A stretch of DNA of 64,000 nt, from contig BDSU01000018.1 of the NCBI GenBank assembly GCA_002897675.1, positions 33,818 through 97,817 of the forward strand, read 5' to 3'. A program made the position numbers and the translations under genes. Source of the DNA: a bacterium BMS3Abin02 (GTDB taxonomy: Bacteria > Actinomycetota > Acidimicrobiia > Spongiisociales > UBA4744). A model generated the notes under the pieces. The model was not told the DNA's origin. It searched no databases and saw nothing but the letters and a program-made list of their open reading frames with translations. Of this stretch, positions 1-10,552 are shown in pieces. Position 1 is the stretch's first letter, and every line of letters starts with the position of its first letter.

Positions 1-1197
1 CAGCGCCAGGGCGACGAGCAGCGCAACAGGCGGCGGCGTCGCCGCTCGTCCGGCGGCGGCCAGCCCCAGGTGCCCGAAGGGGAACTCGAACAGCGTGAGG
101 GCATCCTCGACATTCTTCCCGAGGGATACGGGTTCCTCAGAGTCACGGGCTACCTTCCCGGCGACTTGGACGTCTACGTCTCCGCCAGCCAGATCCGCAA
201 GTTCGGACTGCGCAAAGGCGACCAGGTGAGCGGACCGATCCGTCCACCCCGATCACAGGAGAAGTTCCCCGCATTGACGCGGATCCTCGGCGTGAACGGG
301 ATGACGGCCGAGGAAGCCCGGCAACGGCCGAAGTTCTCCAAGCTCACACCTTTGTTCCCGGACATCAGACTTCGACTCGAAGTGGAAAGTATGCCGAACC
401 ACAGCCTGGCGCGAATCATCGACCTGATCGCTCCGATAGGCAAAGGACAGCGAGGGATGATCGTGTCCCCGTCGAAGGCCGGCAAGACCACCGTGTTGAA
501 GGAGATCGCGCACTCGATCGCGGTCAACAACCCCGAGTGCCACGTGATGGTCGTGCTCGTCGACGAACGGCCCGAAGAGGTCACCGATATGCAGCGTTCC
601 GTCAAGGGTGAAGTCGTGTATTCGACATTCGACCGTCCGGCCGAGGAACACACCCAGGTCTCCGACCTCGCGCTGGAACGGGCGAAGCGGCTCGTGGAGA
701 TGGGGACCGACGTGGTCATCCTCCTCGACTCGATCACCCGACTGGCCCGAGCCCACAACCTCGCCACACCGGCGAGCGGGCGGATCCTCTCCGGTGGCGT
801 GGACTCGACGGCTCTGTATCCACCGAAGCGGTTCTTCGGAGCCGCCCGCAACATCGAAGAGGGCGGCAGCCTGACGATCATGGCCACCGCACTCGTCGAA
901 ACGGGTTCTCGCATGGACGAGGTGATCTTCGAAGAGTTCAAAGGCACCGGCAACATGGAGCTTCGGCTCGATCGCGGCCTCGCGGATCGCCGGATCTATC
1001 CTGCCGTCGACATCTCGCAGTCGGGAACACGCAAAGAGGAGTTGTTGTTCGACCGACAGGAGCTTCTGCAGGTGTGGAAGCTGCGCAGGGTGCTGCTGGC
1101 GCTCGAGCCGGGAGCGGCACTCGAGTTGTTGATCGACCGATTGAAGACTACGAAGTCCAACACAGATTTCCTGGCCGAGGTGGCCAGGTCTACCTAA
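1..1197 (+). CDS. rho: Transcription termination factor Rho (5' end cut by window)
   Basis: RNA-dependent ATPase/helicase that ends transcription at Rho sites. The frame is open from base 1 and reads a Gln/Arg/Gly-rich stretch into the RNA-binding domain that begins [15 protein letters not shown], so the gene starts upstream and a GTG at 70 is not the real start. The Walker A loop is SPSKAGKTT, Walker B is [13 protein letters not shown] and the Q-loop/R-loop region is present; the C-terminus looks complete. The Arg-rich N-terminal insertion is a known trait of high-GC actinobacterial Rho. It is followed 11 bp later by rpmE, the common rho-rpmE-prfA order. Confidence 0.97.
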   Translation, partial: QRQGDEQRNRRRRRRSSGGGQPQVPEGELEQREGILDILPEGYGFLRVTGYLPGDLDVYVSASQIRKFGLRKGDQVSGPIRPPRSQEKFPALTRILGVNGMTAEEARQRPKFSKLTPLFPDIRLRLEVESMPNHSLARIIDLIAPIGKGQRGMIVSPSKAGKTTVLKEIAHSIAVNNPECHVMVVLVDERPEEVTDMQRSVKGEVVYSTFDRPAEEHTQVSDLALERAKRLVEMGTDVVILLDSITRLARAHNLATPASGRILSGGVDSTALYPPKRFFGAARNIEEGGSLTIMATALVETGSRMDEVIFEEFKGTGNMELRLDRGLADRRIYPAVDISQSGTRKEELLFDRQELLQVWKLRRVLLALEPGAALELLIDRLKTTKSNTDFLAEVARST

Positions 1198-1208
1198 GAG
1201 GAGACGTT

Positions 1209-1445
1209 GTGAAGGCAGGTATCCATCCCAAGTACGTGGAGGCGACGGTGACGTGTTCGTGTGGGAACACGTTCAAGACCCGTTCCACGAAGCCGGAGCT
1301 GCACGTCGACCTCTGCAACGAGTGCCATCCGTTCTTCACGGGGCGCCAGAAGCTCGTGGATACGGGCGGCAGGGTGGAGCGTTTCCAGAAACGCTACGGC
1401 CGCAAGAGCTTCACGCACACCGACGAGGAAACATCAGACCAGTAG
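1209..1445 (+). CDS. rpmE: 50S ribosomal protein L31 (zinc-binding type)
   Basis: A 78-residue large-subunit ribosomal protein. The GTG start at 1209 is chosen because AGGAG lies just before it and the product then begins [14 protein letters not shown], the usual L31 start. The zinc-binding cysteines are visible as CSC near residue 17 and CNEC near residue 38, so this is the Cys-containing (C+) form used when zinc is plentiful. It sits between rho and a DUF1385 gene. Confidence 0.96.
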   Translation: MKAGIHPKYVEATVTCSCGNTFKTRSTKPELHVDLCNECHPFFTGRQKLVDTGGRVERFQKRYGRKSFTHTDEETSDQ

Positions 1446-1466
1446 GTCCATCCCGGAGGTGAACAA

Positions 1467-2405
1467 GTGAGCCGTACTCCTGGCGCGACCGTTGGCGGTC
1501 AGGCAGTCATCGAAGGGGTCATGATGCGAGCCCCGAATTCCTGGGCGATCGCGGTACGAGTCCCGTCCGGCGAGATCGAGACGGTGAAACACGACCTTCC
1601 GAGGCTGTCGTCGCGTTCGCGCGCTGCGCGAATCCTCTTCGTGCGCGGAGTCATGGTGCTGTACGAATCACTCGTGCTCGGATTCAAGGCGCTCTCATGG
1701 TCCGCACAGAAGGCCGTTCCCGAGGAAGAGGAGGAGTTCACGAAACTGCAGCTCGTGGGGACGATCGCGTTCTCGGTCGCCGCCGTCCTGTTGATCTTCG
1801 TTCTTGCTCCACTCGGTGTGGCCAAGCTTCTCGCCCCGTACATCGGCGGGTCGTCGTTCTCGTTCAACCTCATCGACGGTATCGTGCGTGGACTGCTCTT
1901 CGTCGGCTACATCTGGGGGATCGGGCGGTCGAAGGAGATCCGTCGGGTGTTCGAATACCACGGTGCCGAGCACCAGACGATCCACGCCTACGAGGCGGGA
2001 GAACCCCTCACCGTCGACCACATCCAGAAACACTCCCCCGAGCATCCACGTTGTGGTACGAACTTCCTGCTGATCGTCGTGTTCATCTCCTTGGTCGTGT
2101 TCACTCTTCTTGGCCGGCCGGGTTGGGTCCAGCTCATCCTCTCCAGGATCGTGTTGATCCCGGTGATCGCCGGCTTCGCCTATGAGGTCCTCAAGTTCTC
2201 CGGTCTTCATGGTGGCGATCGCCTCGGCCGCGTTCTCGCTGCTCCAGGTCTGTGGCTTCAGAAGCTCACGACCGACCATCCCGCAGATGATCAGGTGGAG
2301 GTCGCGGTCGCCGCCCTCCTCGCTGCGCTCGAACCAGAAGAAGTCGAGGAAGTGAAAGCGCGAGGGCCCGTCTGCCCTGCAGCGCTTCGTGCCCTGGCAA
2401 ACTGA
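1467..2405 (+). CDS. DUF1385 family membrane protein (YqhQ-like)
   Basis: A 312-residue integral membrane protein of the DUF1385/YqhQ family. GTG start with GGAGG 8 bp upstream. The N-terminus GGQAVIEGVMMRAP and the mid-protein motif EYHGAEHQTIHAYE are hallmarks of the family; about four hydrophobic segments lie between residues 90 and 250. The gene commonly sits between rpmE and prfA in actinobacteria and Firmicutes, as here. The biochemical role is not established for the family. The last bases lie immediately before prfA. Confidence 0.9.
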   Translation: MSRTPGATVGGQAVIEGVMMRAPNSWAIAVRVPSGEIETVKHDLPRLSSRSRAARILFVRGVMVLYESLVLGFKALSWSAQKAVPEEEEEFTKLQLVGTIAFSVAAVLLIFVLAPLGVAKLLAPYIGGSSFSFNLIDGIVRGLLFVGYIWGIGRSKEIRRVFEYHGAEHQTIHAYEAGEPLTVDHIQKHSPEHPRCGTNFLLIVVFISLVVFTLLGRPGWVQLILSRIVLIPVIAGFAYEVLKFSGLHGGDRLGRVLAAPGLWLQKLTTDHPADDQVEVAVAALLAALEPEEVEEVKARGPVCPAALRALAN

Positions 2406-2406
2406 G

Positions 2407-3486
2407 ATGGATCAGCGACTCGTCGAGCGGCTGGAAGAGATCGAAGAAGCATTCGCTCGAGTCGAGGTGGAACTCGCCGAGCCGGGAGCGACTTCCGATC
2501 GAAACCGCTACACAGGCCTGGCCAGGCGCCACGCCGAGCTTCGCCGTATCGTCGAGCAGTACGGCGCCTACAAGGCAGCCGCCACCGATGCGGAAGAGGC
2601 CGAGGATCTGGCTCGACAGGAATCCGATCCAGAGATCGCACAGGAGTTTCGAGACCTCGCGGCCGAACTGCGCAGCGACATGGAACGACTCGAACGCGAC
2701 CTCCATCTCGCTCTCGTCCCGACCGATCCGAACGACGACAAGGACGTGATCGTGGAAGTCCGGTCCGCAGCCGGTGGCGACGAGGCCGCGATCTGGGCGG
2801 GCGACCTTCAGCACATGTACCAGGCGTATGCGGAGGCGCAAGGGTTCACGACCGAGGTCCTGGAGGCCTCACCGTCGGAGGCCGGCGGCTTCAAGGAAGT
2901 GATCTTCTCCGTCAAAGGCAAAGGCGCGTATTCGAAGCTCAAGTACGAGGCCGGCGTTCACCGCGTACAGCGGGTACCGCAGACCGAGTCGCAGGGGCGA
3001 GTGCATACCTCCACCGCGACCGTCGCGGTGCTGCCCGAAGCCAAAGAGGTCGAGATCCAGATCGATCCCGCCGACGTGCGAGTCGATGTGTACCGATCGA
3101 GCGGCCCCGGTGGCCAGTCGGTGAACACGACAGACTCTGCGGTCCGGCTGACCCATCTGCCGACCGGCCTGGTCGTGAGCTGTCAGGACGAGAAATCCCA
3201 GCTTCAGAACAAGGACAAGGCGTTTCGGATCTTGCGGGCCCGTCTCTATCAACGGCAACTCGAGGAGCAACAGTCCGAAATCGCGGGGGAGCGGCGGGCA
3301 CAGGTCGGTACCGGTGGCCGGTCCGAGAAGATCCGCACGTACAACTACAAGGACAACCGGGTCACGGATCACCGCATCAAGTTGACCGTCAAGCGCCTGC
3401 CCCAGGTGCTCGAAGGCGACCTGGGAGAGTTCATCGATGCGTTGACCGCGGATGAGCAGGCTCGTCGCCTGACCGAAGGCGAATGA
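2407..3486 (+). CDS. prfA: Peptide chain release factor 1
   Basis: Recognises UAA/UAG stop codons and triggers peptide release. The ATG at 2407 gives 359 residues, the usual RF1 length; a longer frame from 2389 would overlap the preceding gene. The catalytic GGQ is seen in SSGPGGQSVNTTDSA (about residue 235), and the codon-recognition region precedes it. The target of this GGQ is methylated by PrmC, whose gene follows directly, so the pair is a functional unit. Confidence 0.97.
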   Translation: MDQRLVERLEEIEEAFARVEVELAEPGATSDRNRYTGLARRHAELRRIVEQYGAYKAAATDAEEAEDLARQESDPEIAQEFRDLAAELRSDMERLERDLHLALVPTDPNDDKDVIVEVRSAAGGDEAAIWAGDLQHMYQAYAEAQGFTTEVLEASPSEAGGFKEVIFSVKGKGAYSKLKYEAGVHRVQRVPQTESQGRVHTSTATVAVLPEAKEVEIQIDPADVRVDVYRSSGPGGQSVNTTDSAVRLTHLPTGLVVSCQDEKSQLQNKDKAFRILRARLYQRQLEEQQSEIAGERRAQVGTGGRSEKIRTYNYKDNRVTDHRIKLTVKRLPQVLEGDLGEFIDALTADEQARRLTEGE

Positions 3487-3600
3487 GTCTCCGGTTTCGG
3501 TGGCCGCGCAGTCGCTCCGCTGTCCGGCAGCGCCTGGGGATCGCGGTATCGAATGCCGAGCACAGAACACCAGATGCAGCGAGCGAAGCGAGCCCGACTG

Positions 3601-4488
3601 ATGACCGATGACTCCCTCCTGCGTGACTCCGGTCTTGCACTCCACGAGGCGGAACGTCTTCTGATGGCCGTCACGGGCCGGTCCCGGTCGGGTCTCTACA
3701 CCGGTGGCGCGCCCACGGCGGGGGAGCGGGCACGATTCGCCCTCCTGGTCGCGCGTCGCAGAGCGGGCGAACCCCTCCAGTACCTCGAAGGAATCATTCC
3801 GTTCGGCCCGGTGGACCTGCGTGTGGACGGCCGTGCTCTGATTCCCCGTCCGGAAACCGAGTATCTCTGGGAGCAGGCCGCCCAGGCCATCGACGGTGCG
3901 GGACCCGGCACACGAATCGTCGATCTGTGCACCGGCTCGGGGGCGCTCGCCGTGGCCCTCCAGAAGGCTTTCCCGGAGGCTCGCGTCACGGCCACCGACC
4001 TGTCGGAGGAGGCGCTCGCACTCGCCGCCGAGAACGCTGCGATGAATGACGTCACCGTCGACTTCTATCAGGGGGATCTGTTCGCAGCACTCCCGGCTGC
4101 CATGAAGGGTCGCATCGATCTCCTCGTGACGAACCCGCCGTACGTGTCGGAGGCCGAGTATCGGGCGCTCCCCGACGAGATCCGTTCGTACGAGCCGCGC
4201 GCCGCGCTGGTCGCGGGCCCGGATGGCGACGAGATCCTGGAACGCATCGCCGCCGAGGTGCACGGGTGGCTGGCCGAGGGCGGTTGGCTCTTTTGCGAGA
4301 TCGGTGAGACGCAGGGTGAGCGGGCCTTGGAGCTGTTCGGCGGTCGGCTGTTCTGCGAGGTCCGTGACGATCTGTCCGGACGGCCCAGGATCCTCGTCAC
4401 CCGCCAGGGCCACCTAGAAACCCCGAACCCAGGGCTCAGGGGTGCGCATAGCGCATCTACGAGCCCAGGGTTCAGTGGTACCTCGTGA
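3601..4488 (+). CDS. prmC: Release factor glutamine methyltransferase
   Basis: SAM-dependent N5-glutamine methyltransferase acting on the GGQ of release factors. The SAM site IVDLCTGSGALAVAL and the catalytic NPPY in LLVTNPPYVSEAEY are clear. ATG 3601 (MTDDSLLRDSG) gives 295 residues; an in-frame ATG at 3553 would add 16 poorly conserved residues. The last ~20 codons encode a low-complexity tail that coincides with an inverted repeat, so the original stop may have been lost to insertion of a repeat (inference). Confidence 0.94.
   Translation: MTDDSLLRDSGLALHEAERLLMAVTGRSRSGLYTGGAPTAGERARFALLVARRRAGEPLQYLEGIIPFGPVDLRVDGRALIPRPETEYLWEQAAQAIDGAGPGTRIVDLCTGSGALAVALQKAFPEARVTATDLSEEALALAAENAAMNDVTVDFYQGDLFAALPAAMKGRIDLLVTNPPYVSEAEYRALPDEIRSYEPRAALVAGPDGDEILERIAAEVHGWLAEGGWLFCEIGETQGERALELFGGRLFCEVRDDLSGRPRILVTRQGHLETPNPGLRGAHSASTSPGFSGTS
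4425..4473. repeat. Imperfect inverted repeat inside the 3' end of prmC
   Basis: The arms GAACCCAGGGCTC (4425-4437) and GAGCCCAGGGTTC (4461-4473) pair except at one central position, with an inner TGCGCATAGCGCA palindrome in the loop. The hairpin lies between convergent prmC and the thioesterase gene, and could act as a two-way terminator although no T-tract follows. Confidence 0.5.
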
Positions 4489-4498
4489 GGATTGATGG

Positions 4499-4906
4499 CT
4501 ATTTGGGCAGGATGTACGTTCCTGTCGCGTGGGCGACCAGCACTCCGTCGGTGTCGAGGACCATCCGCACCTCCCCGTAGGCACGCCGACCGGTCACCTC
4601 GAGCAACGCGGCCGTAGCCGTGACACCGCTGTCGACGGCAGGGCGGAGGAAGTGTGTGGCCAGCTCGGACGTGACGGCCATCGGCTCGATGCGGCCGAGA
4701 TGTCCGAAGACGGCGCAGTACAGGGCAGTGTCCGCCATCGCCATGAGCAGCGGTCCCGAGATGTAATTTCCGGGACGCAGCCAACGCGGACCGTACTCCC
4801 AGTGCACAACCGCACCGTTGGCGTCGACTTCGGTGCAGGTGATCTCCATGTCGGCTGCCGACGGCATCGATTGCCGAAGGAACTCGTTGATCGTTTCTCG
4901 GTTCAT
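4499..4906 (-). CDS. PaaI/YbgC-like hotdog-fold thioesterase
   Basis: A 135-residue single-domain hotdog protein, probably an acyl-CoA thioesterase. Family features seen are the stretch around SGPLLMAMADTALYCAV, the typical central helix with an Asp in the active-site position, and a C-terminal strand pattern ending ATGTYILPK. The substrate cannot be told from the sequence. It is convergent with prmC and divergent from murI. Confidence 0.8.
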   Translation of the reverse strand: MNRETINEFLRQSMPSAADMEITCTEVDANGAVVHWEYGPRWLRPGNYISGPLLMAMADTALYCAVFGHLGRIEPMAVTSELATHFLRPAVDSGVTATAALLEVTGRRAYGEVRMVLDTDGVLVAHATGTYILPK

Positions 4907-5016
4907 GGGCGGAAACTAACCCGTTCTCGTGACGGTTGGACCGGAAAGTCTCCGTGAAGCGCCACGAGAAGGGGTGGATCGACCGCCGGTGTGGTGAAAT
5001 GGGGCCCGTGGACGAC

Positions 5017-5823
5017 ATGACGATCGGTATCTTCGATTCGGGGGTCGGGGGACTGTCGGTGTTGTGGGAGCTCGAACACCTCGTTCCGGGACACCCGATC
5101 ATCTACCTGGCGGATCAGGCGTGGGCGCCGTACGGCGAACGCAGCCTCGACGACGTGCGCGGGCGCGCCGAAACGGTGACCCGGATGCTTCTGGAAAGGG
5201 GCGCCGGCCTGATCGTCGTCGCCTGCAACAGTGCCTCCGCCGCCGCCCTGCACACACTGCGGCGTCGATTCCCGGACGTTCCCTTCGTGGGCATGGAACC
5301 GGCCGTCAAACCTGCGGCGGAGCGGACGGCGCGGGGAGTCATCGGCGTCTTGGCCACCAATGCGACGTTCCAGGGTGCGTTGTACGCCTCTGTGGTGGAC
5401 CGCCACGCGGCAGGGGTCTCCGTCGTCGATCAGGCCTGTCCGGGGCTCGCAACGGCGGTCGAAAGAGGAGAGTCCGCGACAGTACACGCCATGCTCGAGA
5501 CATACCTCGCCCCGCTGCTCGCCGCCGGCATCGACACGCTCGTCCTCGGGTGCACCCACTATTCGTTGCTGACCCCCGCGATCGAGGCGATCGTCGGCGG
5601 GAAGGTCGCCGTCATCGACCCCGCTCCCGCGGTGGCCCGTCAGACGGCGCACATGCTCGGCGGGTCCGTCTGCTCCGGCGCCCGGACGGAGTATCTGACA
5701 ACGGGGGACGTCGATCGGTTTGCCCGCCGGATCCTCGAGTTGGGCGGCGAGGAAACAGAGGAAGTGCAGGTCGGTTTCGCAGGCGAGCCGGTGTGTGAAT
5801 CCGGAGGTGTGACGTGGGGATGA
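5017..5823 (+). CDS. murI: Glutamate racemase
   Basis: Cofactor-independent racemase making D-glutamate for peptidoglycan. The N-terminus MTIGIFDSGVGGLSV is diagnostic, and the two catalytic cysteines lie in VVACNSAS and VLGCTHYS. The ATG at 5017 gives 268 residues, the usual length; GTG 5008 is an alternative. The 3' end overlaps the next gene by 10 bp, indicating translational coupling. Confidence 0.96.
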   Translation: MTIGIFDSGVGGLSVLWELEHLVPGHPIIYLADQAWAPYGERSLDDVRGRAETVTRMLLERGAGLIVVACNSASAAALHTLRRRFPDVPFVGMEPAVKPAAERTARGVIGVLATNATFQGALYASVVDRHAAGVSVVDQACPGLATAVERGESATVHAMLETYLAPLLAAGIDTLVLGCTHYSLLTPAIEAIVGGKVAVIDPAPAVARQTAHMLGGSVCSGARTEYLTTGDVDRFARRILELGGEETEEVQVGFAGEPVCESGGVTWG

Positions 5824-6362
5824 TCGAAGATGCCGTGGAAGCCATCCGGGACGGATTGATCGTCGGCGTTCCCACGGACACGGTGTACGGCGTCGCCGCC
5901 GATCCCACGAGCGTCGCGGCGCTCGAGCGTCTCGCGCTGCTCAAGGGCCGAGCCGGCGGTCACCCGTTCCCCGTCCTCGTCACTTCTCTGCACCAGGCGG
6001 CGGACCTCGTGGAGTTCTCCGCTGCGGCGACCCGGCTGGGAACGGAGCACTGGCCGGGACCGCTGACCCTCGTCCTCCCGGCACGACGTGACCTTCCCGT
6101 GGCGCACGGCGGCACGATCGGTGTGCGGGTACCCGATCATCCTGCCGCCCTCTGGCTGCTCGAGGTCGCCGGGCCTCTCGCGGTCACGAGTGCGAATCGC
6201 AGCGGTGAACCGGCCGCCCGCGACGATTGGGAGGCGAAGGCCATTTTCGGCGACGAGGTGGCGGTCTACCTGGGCGGCATCAGTCTGGGAGGGACCCCGT
6301 CGACGGTCGTCGACTGCACGGTCGATCCTCCGGTGCTCCTGCGGGCCGGTCCGATCGGTTGA
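5814..6362 (+). CDS. L-threonylcarbamoyladenylate synthase (Sua5/YrdC/YwlC family)
   Basis: Makes threonylcarbamoyl-AMP from threonine, bicarbonate and ATP for the t6A37 modification of tRNA. The 182-residue protein is the short form with only the YrdC domain. Seen are VGVPTDTVYGVAADP near the start, the KGRAGGHPFPVLV segment matching the conserved K-x-R region, and SANRSGEPAA near the end. The GTG start at 5814 has GGAGG 6 bp upstream. It overlaps murI by 10 bp. Confidence 0.93.
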   Translation: MGMIEDAVEAIRDGLIVGVPTDTVYGVAADPTSVAALERLALLKGRAGGHPFPVLVTSLHQAADLVEFSAAATRLGTEHWPGPLTLVLPARRDLPVAHGGTIGVRVPDHPAALWLLEVAGPLAVTSANRSGEPAARDDWEAKAIFGDEVAVYLGGISLGGTPSTVVDCTVDPPVLLRAGPIG

Positions 6363-6409
6363 CGTTTCGGCGCGTCTAGCCTGGTGCGAACCAAGAAACC
6401 GAGGTTCCC

Positions 6410-7681
6410 ATGACTGATTCGCGTCCTATCGAGATGTCCGATCCGGAGGTCGCCGCGCTCATCAAGGCCGACGTCGTCCGCCAGGATTCGCACATCCATC
6501 TCATCGCTTCGGAGAACTTCGCCTCGCGTGCCGTCATGGAGGCGTCGGGATCGGTGTTCACCAACAAGTACGCGGAGGGGTATCCCCGGCGGCGCTATTA
6601 CGAGGGCTGTCAGGTCGTCGACGAGGTCGAGGATCTGGCGAGGCAGCGGGCGGTGGACCTCTTCGGGGCGGAACATGCCAATGTCCAGCCGCATTCCGGC
6701 TCGCAAGCGAACATGGCGGCGTATTTCGCAACGATCAAGCCGGACGACACGGTCCTCGGGATGCGCCTCGACCAGGGCGGACATCTCACCCATGGCTCGC
6801 CGGTGAGTTTCTCCGGTCACCTCTACAACTTCGTTGCCTACGGGGTGGATCCGGAGACCGAGATCATCGACATGGACGAGGTTCGGCGTCTCGCGTTCGA
6901 ACACCGGCCCAAGATGGTGCTCGCAGGCTATTCGGCCTACTCCAGGCGTCTGGACTATGAGGCGTTCCGAGAGATCGCCGACGAGATAGGAGCCGTGTTC
7001 GTCGTCGACGCCGCCCATTTCATCGGTCTCGTCGCCGGTGGCGCATATCCGAATCCGGTCCCGCACGCCGACATCGTCACGGCGACGACCCACAAGGCTC
7101 TGCGGGGTCCCAGGGGCGGCCTCATCCTCTGCAAAGAGGAGTTCGCCAAGCCGATCGACAAGGCCGTGTTCCCTACGGCGCAGGGCGGAGCACTGTTCAA
7201 TCAGATCGCCGCCAAGGCGGTCTGCTTCCGGGAGGCATCCACGCCGGCCTACGGAGAGTACGCCCACCAGGTCGTGCGCAACGCCCGGGCCATGGCGGAG
7301 CGCTTGACTTCGCTCGGTCTCCGCGTCGTGAGCGGCGCGACCGAGAACCACATGTTCCTGGTCGACGTGCGCAGCATCGACGACGAACTCACCGGCAAGG
7401 AAGCCGCAACCCTCCTCGACGACCTCGGGATCACGTTGAATCGCAATGCGATCCCGTTCGACCCGCGCTCGCCGTTCATCACGAGTGGAATCCGCATCGG
7501 GACCCCGTCGGTGACGACGCAAGGTATGAAGGAGGCCGAGGTCGAGCACGTCGCGGAGCTGATCGCCCGAGCGCTTCGCGAACGTCACGACGACGTCGCA
7601 CTCAAGGAAGTGAAGGGCGAAGCCGGCGAGCTGGCCTCCTGCTTCCCTCCCTACGAGGCGCAGTTTCCCGGACACGTGTGA
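6410..7681 (+). CDS. glyA: Serine hydroxymethyltransferase
   Basis: PLP enzyme interconverting serine and glycine with transfer of a one-carbon unit to tetrahydrofolate. 423 residues, full length. The PLP-binding lysine is K229 in [14 protein letters not shown], and the N-terminal LIASENF and [11 protein letters not shown] motifs are intact. It stands 47 bp after the YrdC-domain gene, probably with its own translation signals; this gene order before the ATP synthase operon is common in actinobacteria. Confidence 0.97.
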   Translation: MTDSRPIEMSDPEVAALIKADVVRQDSHIHLIASENFASRAVMEASGSVFTNKYAEGYPRRRYYEGCQVVDEVEDLARQRAVDLFGAEHANVQPHSGSQANMAAYFATIKPDDTVLGMRLDQGGHLTHGSPVSFSGHLYNFVAYGVDPETEIIDMDEVRRLAFEHRPKMVLAGYSAYSRRLDYEAFREIADEIGAVFVVDAAHFIGLVAGGAYPNPVPHADIVTATTHKALRGPRGGLILCKEEFAKPIDKAVFPTAQGGALFNQIAAKAVCFREASTPAYGEYAHQVVRNARAMAERLTSLGLRVVSGATENHMFLVDVRSIDDELTGKEAATLLDDLGITLNRNAIPFDPRSPFITSGIRIGTPSVTTQGMKEAEVEHVAELIARALRERHDDVALKEVKGEAGELASCFPPYEAQFPGHV

Positions 7682-7864
7682 TCGGCAGCCGGAACGTGGT
7701 GGTTCGCGCGGCGGGGGAGAAGCTGCACCGGCGACAGGCTAGAGTCTGGTTCGCGCAGCGTGACTGCCCGTTGGTGACCATTCGCGGTACCAGGTACGCG
7801 GCACCGAGTACCGCCGGGCGGAGTCAGGCGCACTGATTTGCAAACCGACCGGGGATCGATAACG

Positions 7865-8086
7865 ATGCCGCCGAACTACAGCGCGGGCAAGGGGATCGCC
7901 GAGGCAGCCGATATCTCGAGCAGGTTCTTCGCGTCGGTGGTTTCGGGAGGTGGACTCGGCTGGCTGCTCGACCGCTGGTTGGGAACGTGGCCGTGGCTGG
8001 TCGCTCTCGGAACCGTCGTCGGATTCGTGCTGGGTTTCTACTGGATGTTGTTGTACGCGAGAGAGATGGAACGTCGTGGACGTTGA
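7865..8086 (+). CDS. AtpZ/AtpI-like small membrane protein
   Basis: A 73-residue protein with two transmembrane segments (about 18-38 and 43-63), the pattern of the AtpZ/AtpI-like F0F1-associated proteins that head many atp operons. ATG 7865 is preferred; a TTG at 7838 would add nine residues. The GGGLGWLLDRWLGTWPWL segment matches the family. Its 3' end overlaps the next gene by 11 bp. It may help Mg2+ supply or c-ring assembly, as proposed for the family. Confidence 0.75.
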   Translation: MPPNYSAGKGIAEAADISSRFFASVVSGGGLGWLLDRWLGTWPWLVALGTVVGFVLGFYWMLLYAREMERRGR

Positions 8087-8440
8087 AGCCAGGATGGGCT
8101 CCGAGATGGCCCGGAGGACGCTGTGGCTCGGCCCCCTCGTTGCGGCCGTCGCTTTGGCGATCGGGGGTGTCCCCGCGGCGCTCGCGGCGCTCGCCGGCGC
8201 CGCCATCGTCGCAGTCATCTTTCTGCTTTCCGGCACGGTGCTCTCGTGGGCGGCGCGCCGCTCTCCCAACGCTCTCGGAGCGGCTGCGCTCGGAGGTTTC
8301 GTGGTCCGACTCGTGCTGTTGACCGCACTCGTGTGGGCTGCGCTCAGGTTTCTCGGAGTAGATCGCACCGGACTCTTCCTGGGTCTCGGAGCTACGTATA
8401 TCGGGCTGCTCGTGATGCAGGCCCGGAAGGAGGCTGTCAG

Positions 8441-8444
<4 letters not shown>
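8076..8444 (+). CDS. ATP synthase I-like membrane protein
   Basis: A 122-residue protein with about four hydrophobic segments, starting at GTG 8076 within the end of the preceding gene. Its position directly before atpB and its TM layout fit the AtpI/UncI assembly factor; sequence alone is weak support because the family is poorly conserved. Its stop TGA overlaps the GTG start of atpB (GTGA), so the two are translationally coupled. Confidence 0.65.
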
Positions 8445-10000
<1,556 letters not shown>

Positions 10001-10003
10001 GCG

Positions 10004-10537
10004 ATGGACGAGCGCATCGCGGGATACGCGGACGCCATCTTCGCCATTGCCGGCGCCGAAGGGCAGCTCGCGACCGTCGAAGATGAGATGTTCGCGGTCG
10101 CTCGGGCAATCGAAGGTTCCGCGGAGCTTGCCGACGCACTGGCAGATCCGCGGTTGCCGGCCGAGCGGAAGGAGGCAATCCTCGCCGATCTGCTGGAAGG
10201 CCAGGCATCGGACCTGACGACGGCGTTCGTGCGGTTCGTGGCCGGCCTGGGCCGGGCACGTGACCTTCCGGCGGTTGCCGACGCCTTTGTGGCTCGCGCC
10301 GCGGCGGAGCGCAACCGGGCGGTCGCCGAGGTCCGTGCGGCGGTGCCGCTGGACGCGCAGACACTCGCGAAACTCGAGGATGCGCTCGGGAAGGCGACCG
10401 GAAAGAACATCGAGGTGAAGCTCGTGGTCGACCCATCGGTTTTGGGCGGCATCGTCGCCACGATCGGCGACACGGTGATCGACGGTTCGATCCGTCACCG
10501 TCTCGAGAGTCTTCGCCAGACCTTACAGAGCCGCTGA
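10004..10537 (+). CDS. atpH: ATP synthase F1 subunit delta
   Basis: 177-residue stator subunit linking F1 to subunit b. The helical N-terminal domain begins MDERIAGYADAIFAIA and the C-terminal domain ends with the conserved VLGGIVATIGDTVIDGS pattern (about residues 145-161). It starts 3 bp after the atpF stop. Confidence 0.94.
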   Translation: MDERIAGYADAIFAIAGAEGQLATVEDEMFAVARAIEGSAELADALADPRLPAERKEAILADLLEGQASDLTTAFVRFVAGLGRARDLPAVADAFVARAAAERNRAVAEVRAAVPLDAQTLAKLEDALGKATGKNIEVKLVVDPSVLGGIVATIGDTVIDGSIRHRLESLRQTLQSR

Positions 10538-10552
10538 TGCGAAGGAGCAACG

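Noticed and set aside
2869..4413. Long minus-strand frame (514 codons) opposite prfA/prmC
   Set aside because: It covers two clearly conserved plus-strand genes, has no ribosome site and shows no family motifs. Antisense frames this long are common in GC-rich DNA.
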